Origin: Streptomyces sp. SJL17-4
Lineage (GTDB): Bacteria; Actinomycetota; Actinomycetes; Streptomycetales; Streptomycetaceae
Assembly: GCF_036826855.1 (NCBI RefSeq)
Contig: NZ_CP104578.1
Coordinates: forward strand, 4,995,501-5,059,500
Direction of reading: 5' to 3'
Length of the DNA stretch: 64,000 nucleotides
The notes beneath the pieces are model-generated. The model saw only the letters and a list, made by a program, of their open reading frames with translations. It was not told where the DNA came from and ran no database searches. Below are positions 1 through 8,570 of the stretch, piece by piece (the first letter of the stretch is position 1; every line of letters starts with the position of its first letter). The position numbers and the translations under genes were made by a program.

Positions 1-160
1 AGCGGAAGAAGCCAACGCCCACGACCGGTACGCCGACACCGCCAAACGGCATGACAGCGTGGGACAACCTGTGGAAGCGGTGGGCAGCTCCTCGGAAATC
101 CGTCGCGACGATCCAGCCCACGGCCGTCGCGAACACCCCCCAAGCCACCGAGAACATCAC
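1..160 (-). CDS. Partial small membrane protein (N-terminal part only)
   Basis: Reading the minus strand from GTG at 160 (or ATG at 157) gives 53 uninterrupted codons to the window edge. The start has a purine-rich AAAGGGGGC just upstream. The peptide begins VMFSVAWGVFATAVGWIVAT, a probable membrane segment, followed by a basic His/Arg stretch and a second Gly/Val-rich hydrophobic segment (MPFGGVGVPVVGVGFF). This looks like a small two-helix membrane protein. I do not recognise a family, and the C-terminus lies outside the window. Confidence 0.55.
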   Translation of the reverse strand, partial: MMFSVAWGVFATAVGWIVATDFRGAAHRFHRLSHAVMPFGGVGVPVVGVGFFR

Positions 161-864
161 GCCCCCTTTGCTGTGAATTCGCCCCGGTCAGCGACGCCAC
201 CGGCTGTGCCCGCCACGGTATACCGGCGTCATCAGCTCTCGGCATGCCGGATCCCGGCAAGGTGCGCGCTTGCCGGATGCCGGATGGACGCCCAGGCACA
301 GGCGGGCTCCACACTACGGCCGACGCCTTACTCGGCAGGGATTCCGCATTCTCCGGGTCTCGCGGTTGTCTCCCGGCGCCTCAAAACGCGCAAGGTCCCC
401 AACCTGGATCACTCCCTGTTCCGGGAGTGATCCAAACGAATGGCCCTAGATCGTCCAGGATCACCGGGGCGTGCGGTGCCCACTGCGAAGCCTGGTGCAA
501 CCTCGCACAGGAAATACCGCGTCTCATGGAAGCGGTCCCTGCGCCCGTCCCGGTCGGTCGTGCCTGGCAGGCGACAGCCAGCGCCTTGATCGGGTGATGG
601 ACGGTAGCTGGTTTCCGGTTCGCGGGTGTCCGTGACTGACCCCGGTGAATGGACGGCGCGTGCGCCGGCCTGTTCCGCCCGAAGCCCGATCCCTTCCTCT
701 ACCGCGTGCGGAACGACCTTCTTCTGCACCCGCGAAGGACGTGAACGAAACACGCTTCTCCTGCCGGGCTCCGGCAGCGTCGCCGCCCAGGCGCTGCCGG
801 AGCCGCCCCTCGTGCCGCCACCCGGTGCGCGAGACGCTGTCAAACCATCAGGGGAGGGGGCGGG
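161..864. other. Stretch without a convincing gene
   Basis: About 700 bases separate the partial membrane gene from the next plus-strand gene. Open frames exist on both strands, but their codon use and Arg/Pro/Ser-rich translations look like frame shadows, and none has a credible ribosome site. The one clear structure is the palindrome at 406-433. The region may be decayed mobile DNA, but I cannot identify a transposase in it. Confidence 0.4.
406..433. terminator. Perfect 11-bp stem hairpin
   Basis: GGATCACTCCC (406-416) is matched exactly by GGGAGTGATCC (423-433) across a 6-base loop. There is no U-tract, as is usual in streptomycetes. It could be a terminator or an operator; no gene end lies immediately beside it. 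Confidence 0.35.
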
Positions 865-1875
865 ATGAGGCATATGCCTTTCTTTCGTTGGGTGCTGACG
901 TTGGGCTTCGTGCTCTTCGCGTGCGCGCTGGGCCTTTACGCCGCCGGATCGGACCTGCCCGATGCGCGTCAGATCGACCTGACGGTGCTCGACGAAAAGC
1001 CCGACGGATCGTGCCGGGTCCGCTGGGTCGACCCATACCAGAAGCGGGCGCGGGAAGCGTCCTACCACTGTGACGCCGGCCGCTCCTCCCTCCTCAAGGC
1101 ACCCCAGTACGCCGACAGCCGAGGCTATGGCTGGGAGAGCGGGTTCATGCTCACCGAGGGACCGGACCGGGGGAACCTGGAAGACCTCGCCGCCGAACCG
1201 GACCTCGGGTACGCGGACGGCTTCCTGTTGTCCGGGGTGCCGCTCATCGCTCTCGGGCTGATCGGAGGGAACCTCCGTGCCCTCCCGCGGGTTCTCGGCG
1301 TGGAGGCGCGGCTCGTCCGCCGTGCGACCCGACTGTCCGAGGCCGCCGCGTGGGCGGCCGAGGACTACGAGCGGGCTGTGGCGGCGGTACGGGAAGCAGG
1401 GCGTCACGGTGACCTGCCCAGGGCTGCAGGCAGCGGTCCCGCCAGCCCGCTGGTCACGGCGCTGTGGCTACTGAGGGAGGCGGGTCCACCGGCGTGCGAG
1501 ACAGCAGTTCTCGGCGCGAGGCTCACGAAACAGCTGCACGGGCTGTTGGACGATGCGGCGCCCGCCGCCGGGCTGCGGAACAGGCTGCAGGCCGGCCCGG
1601 CGGCCCGGCTGAACGCCGCCCGGGCCGTTGCCGAGTTGCGCCTGCTGCTGGCCGAATCAGAGCGGAACGGTCTTCCTGAGCGGTTCGCACAGACCTCGGT
1701 CGACCTGCTCCGGGGGCAGGACGTCGACCGAGCCGCCCTTGCGGCCGCGACGGACTTCGCACGGGATCCCGCCGCGTACCACCGTCTGTTGGAGCAGTTG
1801 ACGCGGCCCGAGTCCTCGGTCCCTCCGCCGACTTCGTCTCCCCGCCGGGGGCGACGATGGCGCCGACGTGGGTGA
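865..1875 (+). CDS. Membrane-anchored protein of unknown function
   Basis: 336 codons starting at ATG 865 behind a strong purine-rich site (GGGGAGGGGGCGGG); ATG 874 is an alternative start. An N-terminal hydrophobic segment (about residues 8-27) and a second one (about residues 120-138, LSGVPLIALGLIGGNL) suggest two membrane passes with an extracytoplasmic segment between them. That segment contains Cys residues (SCRV, YHCD). The C-terminal 180 residues are Ala/Leu/Arg-rich and probably helical, and the last 20 are basic and low complexity, so the true 3' end may differ. No family recognised. It stands alone between two stretches without genes. Confidence 0.6.
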   Translation: MRHMPFFRWVLTLGFVLFACALGLYAAGSDLPDARQIDLTVLDEKPDGSCRVRWVDPYQKRAREASYHCDAGRSSLLKAPQYADSRGYGWESGFMLTEGPDRGNLEDLAAEPDLGYADGFLLSGVPLIALGLIGGNLRALPRVLGVEARLVRRATRLSEAAAWAAEDYERAVAAVREAGRHGDLPRAAGSGPASPLVTALWLLREAGPPACETAVLGARLTKQLHGLLDDAAPAAGLRNRLQAGPAARLNAARAVAELRLLLAESERNGLPERFAQTSVDLLRGQDVDRAALAAATDFARDPAAYHRLLEQLTRPESSVPPPTSSPRRGRRWRRRG

Positions 1876-2337
1876 TGGTCCCGCAGGGCGCCAGCACGTT
1901 TCGTCGGTGCCGGGGCGGACCGGCCATACTCGGGCCTCTGAGCTGCGGTGATGGGCACTGCGTTCCGCGGGAGCCGGGGAAGCGTTTTCGGCAGCTTCCG
2001 TGCGAGGGCTCTGACCTGCGGTTATGGGGTTTTCTCCAAGCCCCACGAAGGCGGGGATCTGTCGGAAGACGGGTCTGAAATCCGCCCGAAGGGGGCGAAT
2101 GTCAGGCTGTCTGGGATCCCGACAGTGCTGTGGTGATGTGGCCGGTGAAGGCTTTGTCACCGCGGACAGTGTAGCGGGTGGCCTGGTGGCGGCAGGGGAC
2201 TCGTGGGCGATGGAGTTCTTCGGTCAGGCGTCGCCGGGGTGGATCAGGGGTGCGGTCGCCGTCCCGGACAGGGGTTCTCGGTGATTCCGCCGCCGGCTGC
2301 CGACAGCTCGTACGTTCCCACCGACCCCATGACGCGA
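1876..2337. other. Intergenic stretch, nothing definite
   Basis: The minus-strand reading toward 2102 ends in a peptide (ATRYTVRGDKAF...) faintly reminiscent of the tail of some transposases, but the match is too weak to call. No promoter, RNA gene or clear repeat is seen. Confidence 0.3.
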
Positions 2338-3012
2338 CTACCTGCCCGGCACGGTGTGGTACTGGGTGGTCAGCGTCCATTCGAACAGGGTTCCCGGGCG
2401 TTCCCGCAGTTCGGCGAGGGTGACTTCGGCGGGGGCGGACACGCAGGTGCTGAAGACCGTCTTGCGCGCGGGGCACGGCTCCGGGATCTTCGCCTGCGCG
2501 TTGTCGCCGGGCGCGTCCCAGAACAGGAGCATCCCGCCGGTGACGCTCGCGACGGACGGGCGGAAGGCGTGGGGCTGTTCGTAGGTCTTGTTCTCGTAGT
2601 ACTTCAGGGCGCTGCGGATCGATCCCTCGGACCAGGTGGCGGGGAGGTTTTGGAGGACTTGGGGGACGGGGCGGTCCACGACGAAGTACAGGTGCAGGCG
2701 TATCAGGCAGTACATGGCGGGCTGCTTCGGTGCGTTCTGGTCGAGGTAGTTCCTGCCCCCGCCCCGGGCGCATGTGTCCACCACGGTGGTACGCAGGGCC
2801 GGGCCCCACGGTGAGGGGCTGTTGATCTCGTCGGCCCGCGCGCGCAGTTCGCGCTCGGCGCGCTCCCGCTTCTCGCGGACTTCGTCCGATGTCGCGATCC
2901 GCTTGAGTTCGTTGTGGCCGGGGGCTTCGGAGCAGGCTCCGGCACCGGCCAGGAGTAACGCGAACAGAAGGGATGCGGCCCGGCCTGACCGTCGGCGTAA
3001 GGGTGGGGTCAT
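2338..3012 (-). CDS. Putative lipoprotein
   Basis: 224 codons from ATG 3012, with GAGGAGA upstream. The N-terminus is a classic lipoprotein signal: basic MTPPLRRRSGR, a hydrophobic stretch, then LLAGAGAC, with the lipidated Cys at about residue 27. The mature part starts with a charged helix (about 38-62, Arg/Glu-rich) and then a globular region with three further Cys pairs' worth of cysteines (DTCARGGG, YCLIRL, CPARKTVFSTC), suitable for disulphides outside the membrane. The function is not recognised. It lies downstream of the ABC exporter genes, but a hairpin (3038-3075) separates it from them, so it is probably transcribed separately. Confidence 0.65.
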   Translation of the reverse strand: MTPPLRRRSGRAASLLFALLLAGAGACSEAPGHNELKRIATSDEVREKRERAERELRARADEINSPSPWGPALRTTVVDTCARGGGRNYLDQNAPKQPAMYCLIRLHLYFVVDRPVPQVLQNLPATWSEGSIRSALKYYENKTYEQPHAFRPSVASVTGGMLLFWDAPGDNAQAKIPEPCPARKTVFSTCVSAPAEVTLAELRERPGTLFEWTLTTQYHTVPGR

Positions 3013-3037
3013 GGTTCGAGTCTCCTCTGCACGCGGA

Positions 3038-3075
3038 GAAGGGCGGCACCGGGATCGTTCCCCGGGCCGCCCTTC
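3038..3075 (-). terminator. Hairpin terminator after the ABC permease gene
   Basis: GAAGGGCGGC (3038-3047) pairs with GCCGCCCTTC (3066-3075), extended by an inner CCGGG/CCCGG pairing. It lies 40 bases past the permease stop and just before the lipoprotein start. Confidence 0.65.
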
Positions 3076-3114
3076 GGCGTGGTCGGTTGTGGTCCGTGGT
3101 CCGTGGTCCGTGGG

Positions 3115-3939
3115 TCAGCGCGTCACCTCGCGGTTGAAGACCGCGCGGGACCAGAAGTAGCCGAGGGCGGCGAGGCCCGTGCACCAGGCCAGGGCGATCC
3201 AGCCCGCGTTGCCGATGTCCGTGCCGAGCAGCAGGCCGCGCAGGGTCTCGTTGATCGGGGTGAAGGGCTGGTACTCGGCGAACCAGCGCAGGGCCGTCGG
3301 CATGGACTCCGGGGGGACGACCGCGCTGCCGAGGAAGGGCAGGAAGGTCAGCGGCAGCGGGGCGTTGCTCGCGGACTCGACGGTCTTGGCGCCCATGCCC
3401 ATCGCGGCGGACAGCCAGGCCATGCCGAAGGCGAGGAAGAGGAGCAGGCCCGCGGCGGCCGCCCACTCGACGACCGAGGCGTCGGGCCGGAAGCCGATCG
3501 CCAGGGAGACGCCGGTGACCAGGACCAGGACCGCGGCCACCTGGAGGACGCTGCCCATGACGTGGCCCGTGAGGATGGAGCCGCGGGAGATCGACATCGT
3601 GCGGAAGCGGTTGACGATGCCTTCCGTCATGTCGGTGCAGACCGACACGGCCGTCGCCACGGCCCCCGAGGTCGCGGCCATCAGGATGATGCCGGGCACC
3701 AGGTAGTTGATGTAGTCGCCGCGGTCGCCGCCCGCCCCGATGCCGGCGCCGAGCGCGCCGCCGAAGACGTACACGAAGAGCAGCAGCATCAGGAGCGGCA
3801 TGACGAGGATCGAGATCGTCATCGACGGGTAGCGCTGCATGTGCTTGATGTTGCGGCGCAGCATCGTCAGGGAGTCGCGCAGGGCGTACGAGCGGGTGGG
3901 CTTGGCAGGCGTGCCCGGGGTGAGGGTCGCGGTGCTCAT
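3115..3939 (-). CDS. ABC-2 type exporter permease (DrrB-like)
   Basis: 274 residues from ATG 3939; the start overlaps the stop of the ATPase gene (ATGA), so the two are translationally coupled. The protein has a cytoplasmic N-terminus, then about six hydrophobic segments: residues 45-68 (SILVMPLLMLLLFVYVF), 85-110, 135-160, 170-195, 200-220 and a final one near the C-terminus. The order and the 'NRFRTMSISRG' loop are typical of DrrB-family permeases of daunorubicin-type exporters. With the adjacent ATPase it should form a homodimeric efflux pump in the cytoplasmic membrane. The substrate cannot be told from sequence. Confidence 0.9.
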   Translation of the reverse strand: MSTATLTPGTPAKPTRSYALRDSLTMLRRNIKHMQRYPSMTISILVMPLLMLLLFVYVFGGALGAGIGAGGDRGDYINYLVPGIILMAATSGAVATAVSVCTDMTEGIVNRFRTMSISRGSILTGHVMGSVLQVAAVLVLVTGVSLAIGFRPDASVVEWAAAAGLLLFLAFGMAWLSAAMGMGAKTVESASNAPLPLTFLPFLGSAVVPPESMPTALRWFAEYQPFTPINETLRGLLLGTDIGNAGWIALAWCTGLAALGYFWSRAVFNREVTR

Positions 3940-4979
3940 CGGGTCGACTCCTTCTGCGTGGTGGCGGCGGTGGCGGTGGACGGGGCGGGGACGGTGGGGG
4001 CGTTCTGCTTGCCCGTGAGGGTGAGGAAGACGTCGTCCAGGTCCGGGGTGTGCACGGTGAGCGACTCCGCCCGGACCCCGGTGCTGTCCAGGGCGTCGAG
4101 GATGGAGCGGAGGTTGGCGACCGAGCCGTCGCTGGGGATCTGCAGGGCCAGTGCCTCGTCGTCCCGGGTCGCGATGCCGAAGACCGCGGCCGCCGTGGCG
4201 AGGTGGGTCTCGTCGGCGAACCGGACGCGCACATGGCCGCCGGGGATCAGCCGCTTCAGCTCCTCCGCCGTGCCTTCGGCGACGAGCCTGCCGTGGTCGA
4301 GCACCGCGATGCGGTCGGCGAGGTGGTCGGCCTCCTCCAGGTACTGCGTGGTGAGGAAGATCGTCACGCCCTGCTCCGTGACCAGGTCCCGGATCAGCTC
4401 CCACATGTCGCGGCGGCTGCGCGGGTCGAGGCCCGTGGTCGGCTCGTCGAGGAAGATGATCCGCGGCCGGCCGACCAGCGTCATCGCCAGGTCGAGCTTG
4501 CGGCGCATGCCGCCGGAGAAGGTGGCGACGTTCTTGCGGGCCGCCTCGGTCAGGTCGAACCGCTCCAGGAGCTCGGCGGTACGGCGCCGGCCCTCGCTGC
4601 GGCTCAGGTGGTAGAGGTCGGCCATGAGGAGCAGGTTCTCCTCGGCCGTCAGCAGCCCGTCGACGGCGGCGAACTGTCCGGTGACGCCGATCAGGGTGCG
4701 TACCGAATCGGCGTCGGCCCGCACGTCGTGGCCCGCGATCCGGGCCTCGCCCCCGTCGGCCGTGATCAGGGTGGAGAGGATCTCGACCGTCGTCGTCTTG
4801 CCGGCGCCGTTGGGGCCGAGCAGGGCGAAGATCGTGCCCTCGGGGATCCGCAGGTCGATGCCGTCGAGCACCACCTTGTCGCCGTACGACTTGCGCAGGC
4901 CGATCGCGGAGATCGCCGTGGAGCGCGTGCTGGGGGCCGCGGTGGCCGCCGTGTGCGTGGGGTGGTCCGTGGTGCTCAT
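3936..4979 (-). CDS. ABC exporter ATP-binding protein (DrrA-like)
   Basis: 347 residues from ATG 4979; longer readings upstream would cross the operator array and lack a ribosome site. Walker A GPNGAGKT lies at about 55-62, the signature FSGGM at 154-158 and Walker B IIFLDEP at 174-180, with the TTGLDPRSR segment typical of DrrA. The roughly 100 residues after the ABC domain (HVRVRFADE..., then LTVHTPDLDDVFLTLTG) form the DrrA C-terminal domain that contacts the permease. The tail is Ala/Thr-rich. It powers the exporter encoded by the overlapping permease gene. The upstream region carries TGGCGCCA-type sites like those before the HicB-like regulator at 9.5-10 kb, so it is probably controlled by that protein. 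Confidence 0.92.
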   Translation of the reverse strand: MSTTDHPTHTAATAAPSTRSTAISAIGLRKSYGDKVVLDGIDLRIPEGTIFALLGPNGAGKTTTVEILSTLITADGGEARIAGHDVRADADSVRTLIGVTGQFAAVDGLLTAEENLLLMADLYHLSRSEGRRRTAELLERFDLTEAARKNVATFSGGMRRKLDLAMTLVGRPRIIFLDEPTTGLDPRSRRDMWELIRDLVTEQGVTIFLTTQYLEEADHLADRIAVLDHGRLVAEGTAEELKRLIPGGHVRVRFADETHLATAAAVFGIATRDDEALALQIPSDGSVANLRSILDALDSTGVRAESLTVHTPDLDDVFLTLTGKQNAPTVPAPSTATAATTQKESTR

Positions 4980-5086
4980 GGTCTGCGGGCCTTTCTCGAT
5001 CGGAAGCCGGGCGAGGGTGGGGCTGGGGGACGGTGGTGCTCGTTCGGTTGCTTGGTTGCTCGGTTGTCGGTTCGCTTGGCTTGTAC

Positions 5087-5195
5087 GTGGCGTTCGTTTG
5101 GCGCCACTCCGTGCCGCGCTTGCGCCATCATCGTGGCACACGCGTGGCGCCATGTCGAGTCATTGTGGCACCACTCTTGCGTCTGTGTGTCGCCA
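5087..5195. promoter_or_regulatory. TGGCGCCA-type half-site array upstream of the ABC exporter
   Basis: Close matches to the palindrome TGGCGCCA occur at 5099-5106, 5120-5127 (TTGCGCCA), 5145-5152, 5166-5173 (TGGCACCA) and 5188-5195 (TGTCGCCA), with a partial TGGCAC at 5134. Spacing is mostly 21-22 bases, about two helical turns. The same motif set precedes the ribbon-helix-helix gene at 9531-10070. I infer an operator region controlling the exporter genes at 3115-4979. Confidence 0.6.
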
Positions 5196-5252
5196 TGCGG
5201 TGCCGCGCTGCCCTGACCTGCGCTTTTGTCAGGGCCAGCCCGCGCAGCGGAA

Positions 5253-5300
5253 AGGCGCCCCATGGCGCCGACCTGGGTCGGCCGGTGCCCTGGGGCGCCT
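5253..5300 (-). terminator. Strong hairpin after the MMPL gene
   Basis: AGGCGCCCCA (5253-5262) pairs with TGGGGCGCCT (5291-5300), and inside it GCCGACC (5267-5273) pairs with GGTCGGC (5276-5282). It begins 22 bases past the MMPL stop codon on the minus strand and so separates that gene from the exporter operon. Confidence 0.7.
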
Positions 5301-5321
5301 GCTGTCGGCTTACGAGGCCGC

Positions 5322-7583
5322 TCAGCCGACCAGGGTGCGTTCCCGCGGCGAGCGTGGCGCCTGCTGTGTATCGGCGAGCTTCTCGCCCTCCACGTCGACC
5401 CGGGGCAGGGCCCGGTCCAGCCACTTCGGCAGCCACCAGGCAGACCTGCCGAGCAGGGCGAACAGCGCCGGCACGATCGCCATGCGGACCACGAAGGCGT
5501 CGAAGAGAACCGCGATCGCGAGGGCGAAGCCGATCATCTTCACGAAGTCGTTGTCCTCCACGATGAAGCCGGAGAAGACGCTCATCATGATGACCGCGGC
5601 CGCGCCCACCACCCGGCCGCCGTAGCGGAAGCCGTCGACGACCGCCTCGCCCGGACGGGCACCGTGGGCGTACGACTCGCGCATCCGGCTGACCAGGAAG
5701 ACCTCGTAGTCCATCGCGAGGCCGAACACCACGCCGATCATGAAGATCGGCATCGTGCTCATGATCGGGCCCGGTGCGTCGATGCCGAAGACGTCGGCCA
5801 GCCAGCCCCACTGGAAGACCGCCACGACGGCGCCGAGCGCGGCCGCCACCGAGAGCAGGAACCCGAGGGCCGCCTTGAGCGGGACCAGGACGGAGCGGAA
5901 GACCACCATCAGGAGGAGGAAGGCGAGGCCCACGACCAGGGCCAGGTAGGGCAGGAGCGCGTCGTCGAGGGTCTGCGAGAAGTCGATGAACATGGCCGTC
6001 TGGCCGGTGACGAGGATCCGCGACGCGGTGCTCGGCTCCAGGTCGTCGGCGGTGTCGCGGAGTGCGTGGACCAGTTCCTCGGTCTTCTTCTCGGTCGGGC
6101 CCGTCGTGGGGATGACGTTGAGGATCGCGGTGTCGCCCGCCGTGTTGGCGGTGGCCGGGGAGACCGAGGCCACGCCCGGCGTCTTCGCGAGGGCCCTGCC
6201 GATCTCGTCGCCGGCGGCCGTGGCCTTCTGGGCGTCCTTCGTCTGCACCGTGACCATCAAGGGGCCGTTGAAGCCGGGCCCGAACGACTCCGAGAGCAGG
6301 TCGTACGCCTTGCGCTGGGTCGTCTGGGTCGACATCTGGCCCTCGCCCGGCAGACCGAGCTCCAGGCTCGCGGCCGGTACGGCGATCGTGCCGAGGCCGA
6401 CCACGCCGACGAGCAGGACGATCACGGGGTGGCGCAGGACGTAACGGGCCCAGCGGGTGCCCAGGTTGGGCTTCGTCTTCCGGGCGAGCTTCGCCTCGTG
6501 CTTGGCGGCCCTGCGCCGCTGACGGTCCGACAGCGGCTTCACGGCGTACCGCAGGCGTCCCTTGCGGGCCATCACCTTGACCGGTGCGAGGCCGAGGAGG
6601 GCGGGGACCAGCGTGATCGCGACGAGTACGGAGACGGCGACGGTGCCCGCCGCGGCGAGGCCCATCTTGGTGAGCATCGGGATGTTCACGACGGCGAGTC
6701 CGGCGAGGGCGACGATGACCGTGAGGCCGGCGAAGACGACGGCCGAGCCCGCGGTGCCGACGGCCCGTCCCGCGGCCTCCTCGGGAGTACGTCCCTCGGC
6801 CCGCTCGGCGCGGAAGCGGGACACGATGAACAGCGCGTAGTCGATGCCGACCGCGAGGCCGATCATCATCGCCAGGGTCGACGTGGTGCCGGACAGGCCG
6901 AAGGTGGAACCGAGGGCCGTGATGCCCGAGATGCCGATGCCGACGCCGATCAGCGCGGTGATCAGCGGCATTCCGGCCGCGAGCATCGAGCCGAAGGTCA
7001 GGACGAGGACGATCGCGGAGACCAGGATGCCGATCTGCTCGCCGGTGCCGCCCATGGCCTGCTCGATCTTCACGGCGTCACCGCCGGCCTCGACGGTGAG
7101 ACCCGCCTCGCGGGCGTGCTCGGTGGCCGCATCGAGGGCGTCGTGCGCCTTGTCGTCGACCTCCGCCGCGGGGACCTTGTACGTCACCACCATGTAGGCG
7201 GTCGTCCCGTCCTCGCTGATGCTGACGGCGGGGGACTTGTACGGGTCGGCGACGCCCACCACCTGCGGGGACGACGCCTCCAGGTCGGCGACGAGACGCT
7301 CGACCTCGGCCTTCGTCGAGGGTGTCGTGATCCTGGCGCCCTCGGGGGCGCGGACGACGACCCGGGCGGTGGCGCCGTCGACGCTCGCGTCGGGGAACTT
7401 CTCGGTCAGCAGGTCGAAGGCCTCCTGCGACTCGGTGCCCGGCATCGAGAACGTGTCGGCGGGCGGCGCCGGCGCGGACGAGGCGGCGACGCCCGCACCG
7501 GCGAAGACCAGCAGCCAGAGCAGCAGCGTCACCCCCTTGCGGCGGAAGGCGAGTCGGCCCAGTTTGGAAAGGAACGTAGCCAC
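5322..7583 (-). CDS. MMPL/RND-family membrane exporter
   Basis: 753 residues from GTG 7583 (MATFLSKLGRLAFRRKG), with GGGAG 8 bases upstream. The longer reading adds an untypical Pro-rich leader. The architecture is that of MMPL proteins: one membrane helix (about 16-34), a large extracytoplasmic domain, five helices (about 180-350, including TSTLAMMIGLAVGIDYALF and the GxxxDY signature), a cytoplasmic basic linker, then the same pattern repeated (second GLAMDYEVF signature near residue 640). Such proteins export lipids, siderophores or drugs using the proton gradient. It may act with the neighbouring ABC exporter, although a terminator separates the two transcripts. The substrate is unknown. 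Confidence 0.9.
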   Translation of the reverse strand: MATFLSKLGRLAFRRKGVTLLLWLLVFAGAGVAASSAPAPPADTFSMPGTESQEAFDLLTEKFPDASVDGATARVVVRAPEGARITTPSTKAEVERLVADLEASSPQVVGVADPYKSPAVSISEDGTTAYMVVTYKVPAAEVDDKAHDALDAATEHAREAGLTVEAGGDAVKIEQAMGGTGEQIGILVSAIVLVLTFGSMLAAGMPLITALIGVGIGISGITALGSTFGLSGTTSTLAMMIGLAVGIDYALFIVSRFRAERAEGRTPEEAAGRAVGTAGSAVVFAGLTVIVALAGLAVVNIPMLTKMGLAAAGTVAVSVLVAITLVPALLGLAPVKVMARKGRLRYAVKPLSDRQRRRAAKHEAKLARKTKPNLGTRWARYVLRHPVIVLLVGVVGLGTIAVPAASLELGLPGEGQMSTQTTQRKAYDLLSESFGPGFNGPLMVTVQTKDAQKATAAGDEIGRALAKTPGVASVSPATANTAGDTAILNVIPTTGPTEKKTEELVHALRDTADDLEPSTASRILVTGQTAMFIDFSQTLDDALLPYLALVVGLAFLLLMVVFRSVLVPLKAALGFLLSVAAALGAVVAVFQWGWLADVFGIDAPGPIMSTMPIFMIGVVFGLAMDYEVFLVSRMRESYAHGARPGEAVVDGFRYGGRVVGAAAVIMMSVFSGFIVEDNDFVKMIGFALAIAVLFDAFVVRMAIVPALFALLGRSAWWLPKWLDRALPRVDVEGEKLADTQQAPRSPRERTLVG

Positions 7584-7837
7584 GGTGGGGCTCCCGTTGG
7601 GTGGTTGACGGTCGGGCGGGGCAGCACGACATGGCCGCATGCGGCGTGGCGGCATGGCGGCGCCGGGTGGTGCCGGGTGGTGCCGGGGGTAAGGGGGGTG
7701 TGCAGGCCGCGCGTGCGGTGCGCGGAGGCGCGGAGCGCGAGAGGCGCGGTGCGCACGAGAGGCGCGGTGCGCGAGAGGCGCGTGAGGTGGGGGCGCGGTG
7801 CGGGGCGGGGATCGTCGCCGCTCCGGGTCGGGCCGGG
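7584..7837. other. Intergenic, promoter region of the MMPL gene
   Basis: G-rich stretch with repeated GGTGGTGCCGG and GAGGCGCGGTGCG-like words. It contains GGCGCC and TGGTGCC fragments loosely like the operator motif before the ABC exporter, but no full site. No gene seen. Confidence 0.35.
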
Positions 7838-8509
7838 TCAGGACGCGGTGGTGAGCAACTCGTGGCGCGTCGGGGACCGGTGGAGGTCGAAGGTGACCGG
7901 CGTGGGCCGCTTGCGGGCCGTGGCGAAGACGTACAGGCGCAGTGCCAGGAAGCGGCCGACGCCCGCGAGGCCGGAGGCGGAGAGGTAGACCGTCTGCTCG
8001 ACGGCGAGACCGGGCGTGCTCTCGAACGCGTGCAGGACGAGCATCGCGAGGGTGGTCACGGAGAAGGCGGCGGCGGCCGTTCCCGCGGACTGCAGGTGGT
8101 GGCGGAGGGTGCAGCGCAGCAGGCCGCGCCCGGCGGCGGGCCGGAGCTCCGCCGTGAAGGTGAAGCGGGCGTGCAACTCGGTCGCGAGGACCGTCGAGAC
8201 GACGGTGACCAGCGCGTTGGCGAGGGCGAACGGCAGGTGGGCGGCGAGCAGGGCGACGGCCGCGCTGGACGCGAGGCCGACTCCGCCGCCGAACATCACG
8301 AAGCGAATGAAGGAGGCCAGGGCGCCGGGGGCGGCGGCCGCTGCGGGGGGAGGGGGCGCGCCGGGCGCTGCGGGGGTACGGGCCGCGCCCGGGGTACGGG
8401 GGGCGCCTGGGGCTCCGGTGGCTCTGGTGGCTTCGGTAGCTCCGGGGGTGCCAGGGGCGCCAGGGGTACGGGGCGCGCCGGTGGTGGTGGGCTGTGATCC
8501 GCGTTCCAT
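7838..8509 (-). CDS. GtrA-like membrane protein with Pro/Thr/Ala-rich N-terminus
   Basis: 223 residues from ATG 8509 (GGAAG upstream). Residues 1-60 are low complexity (GAPRTPGAPGTPGAT-like triplets). From about residue 62 the sequence fits the GtrA/DPMS-accessory fold of four short helices: FIRFVMFGGGVGLASSAAV, LPFALANALVTVVSTVLAT, then the ELHARFTF motif, and two more helices ending in GVGRFLALRLYVF. GtrA proteins assist glycosyl-lipid transfer to the cell wall. The gene follows the DUF4097 gene by 61 bases on the same strand, so the two are probably cotranscribed. Confidence 0.75.
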   Translation of the reverse strand: MERGSQPTTTGAPRTPGAPGTPGATEATRATGAPGAPRTPGAARTPAAPGAPPPPAAAAAPGALASFIRFVMFGGGVGLASSAAVALLAAHLPFALANALVTVVSTVLATELHARFTFTAELRPAAGRGLLRCTLRHHLQSAGTAAAAFSVTTLAMLVLHAFESTPGLAVEQTVYLSASGLAGVGRFLALRLYVFATARKRPTPVTFDLHRSPTRHELLTTAS

Positions 8510-8570
8510 CGGGCTTCCGTCCCCCCTTGATTCCCTGATTCCTTGATTCCTTGACTCGTTGTTCGGGTGT

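Noticed and set aside
2102..4234. A 710-codon minus-strand open frame covering the lipoprotein and ABC genes
   Set aside because: It is Arg/Pro-rich, lies in a different frame from two clear genes and has no matching family; its tail only faintly recalls a transposase.
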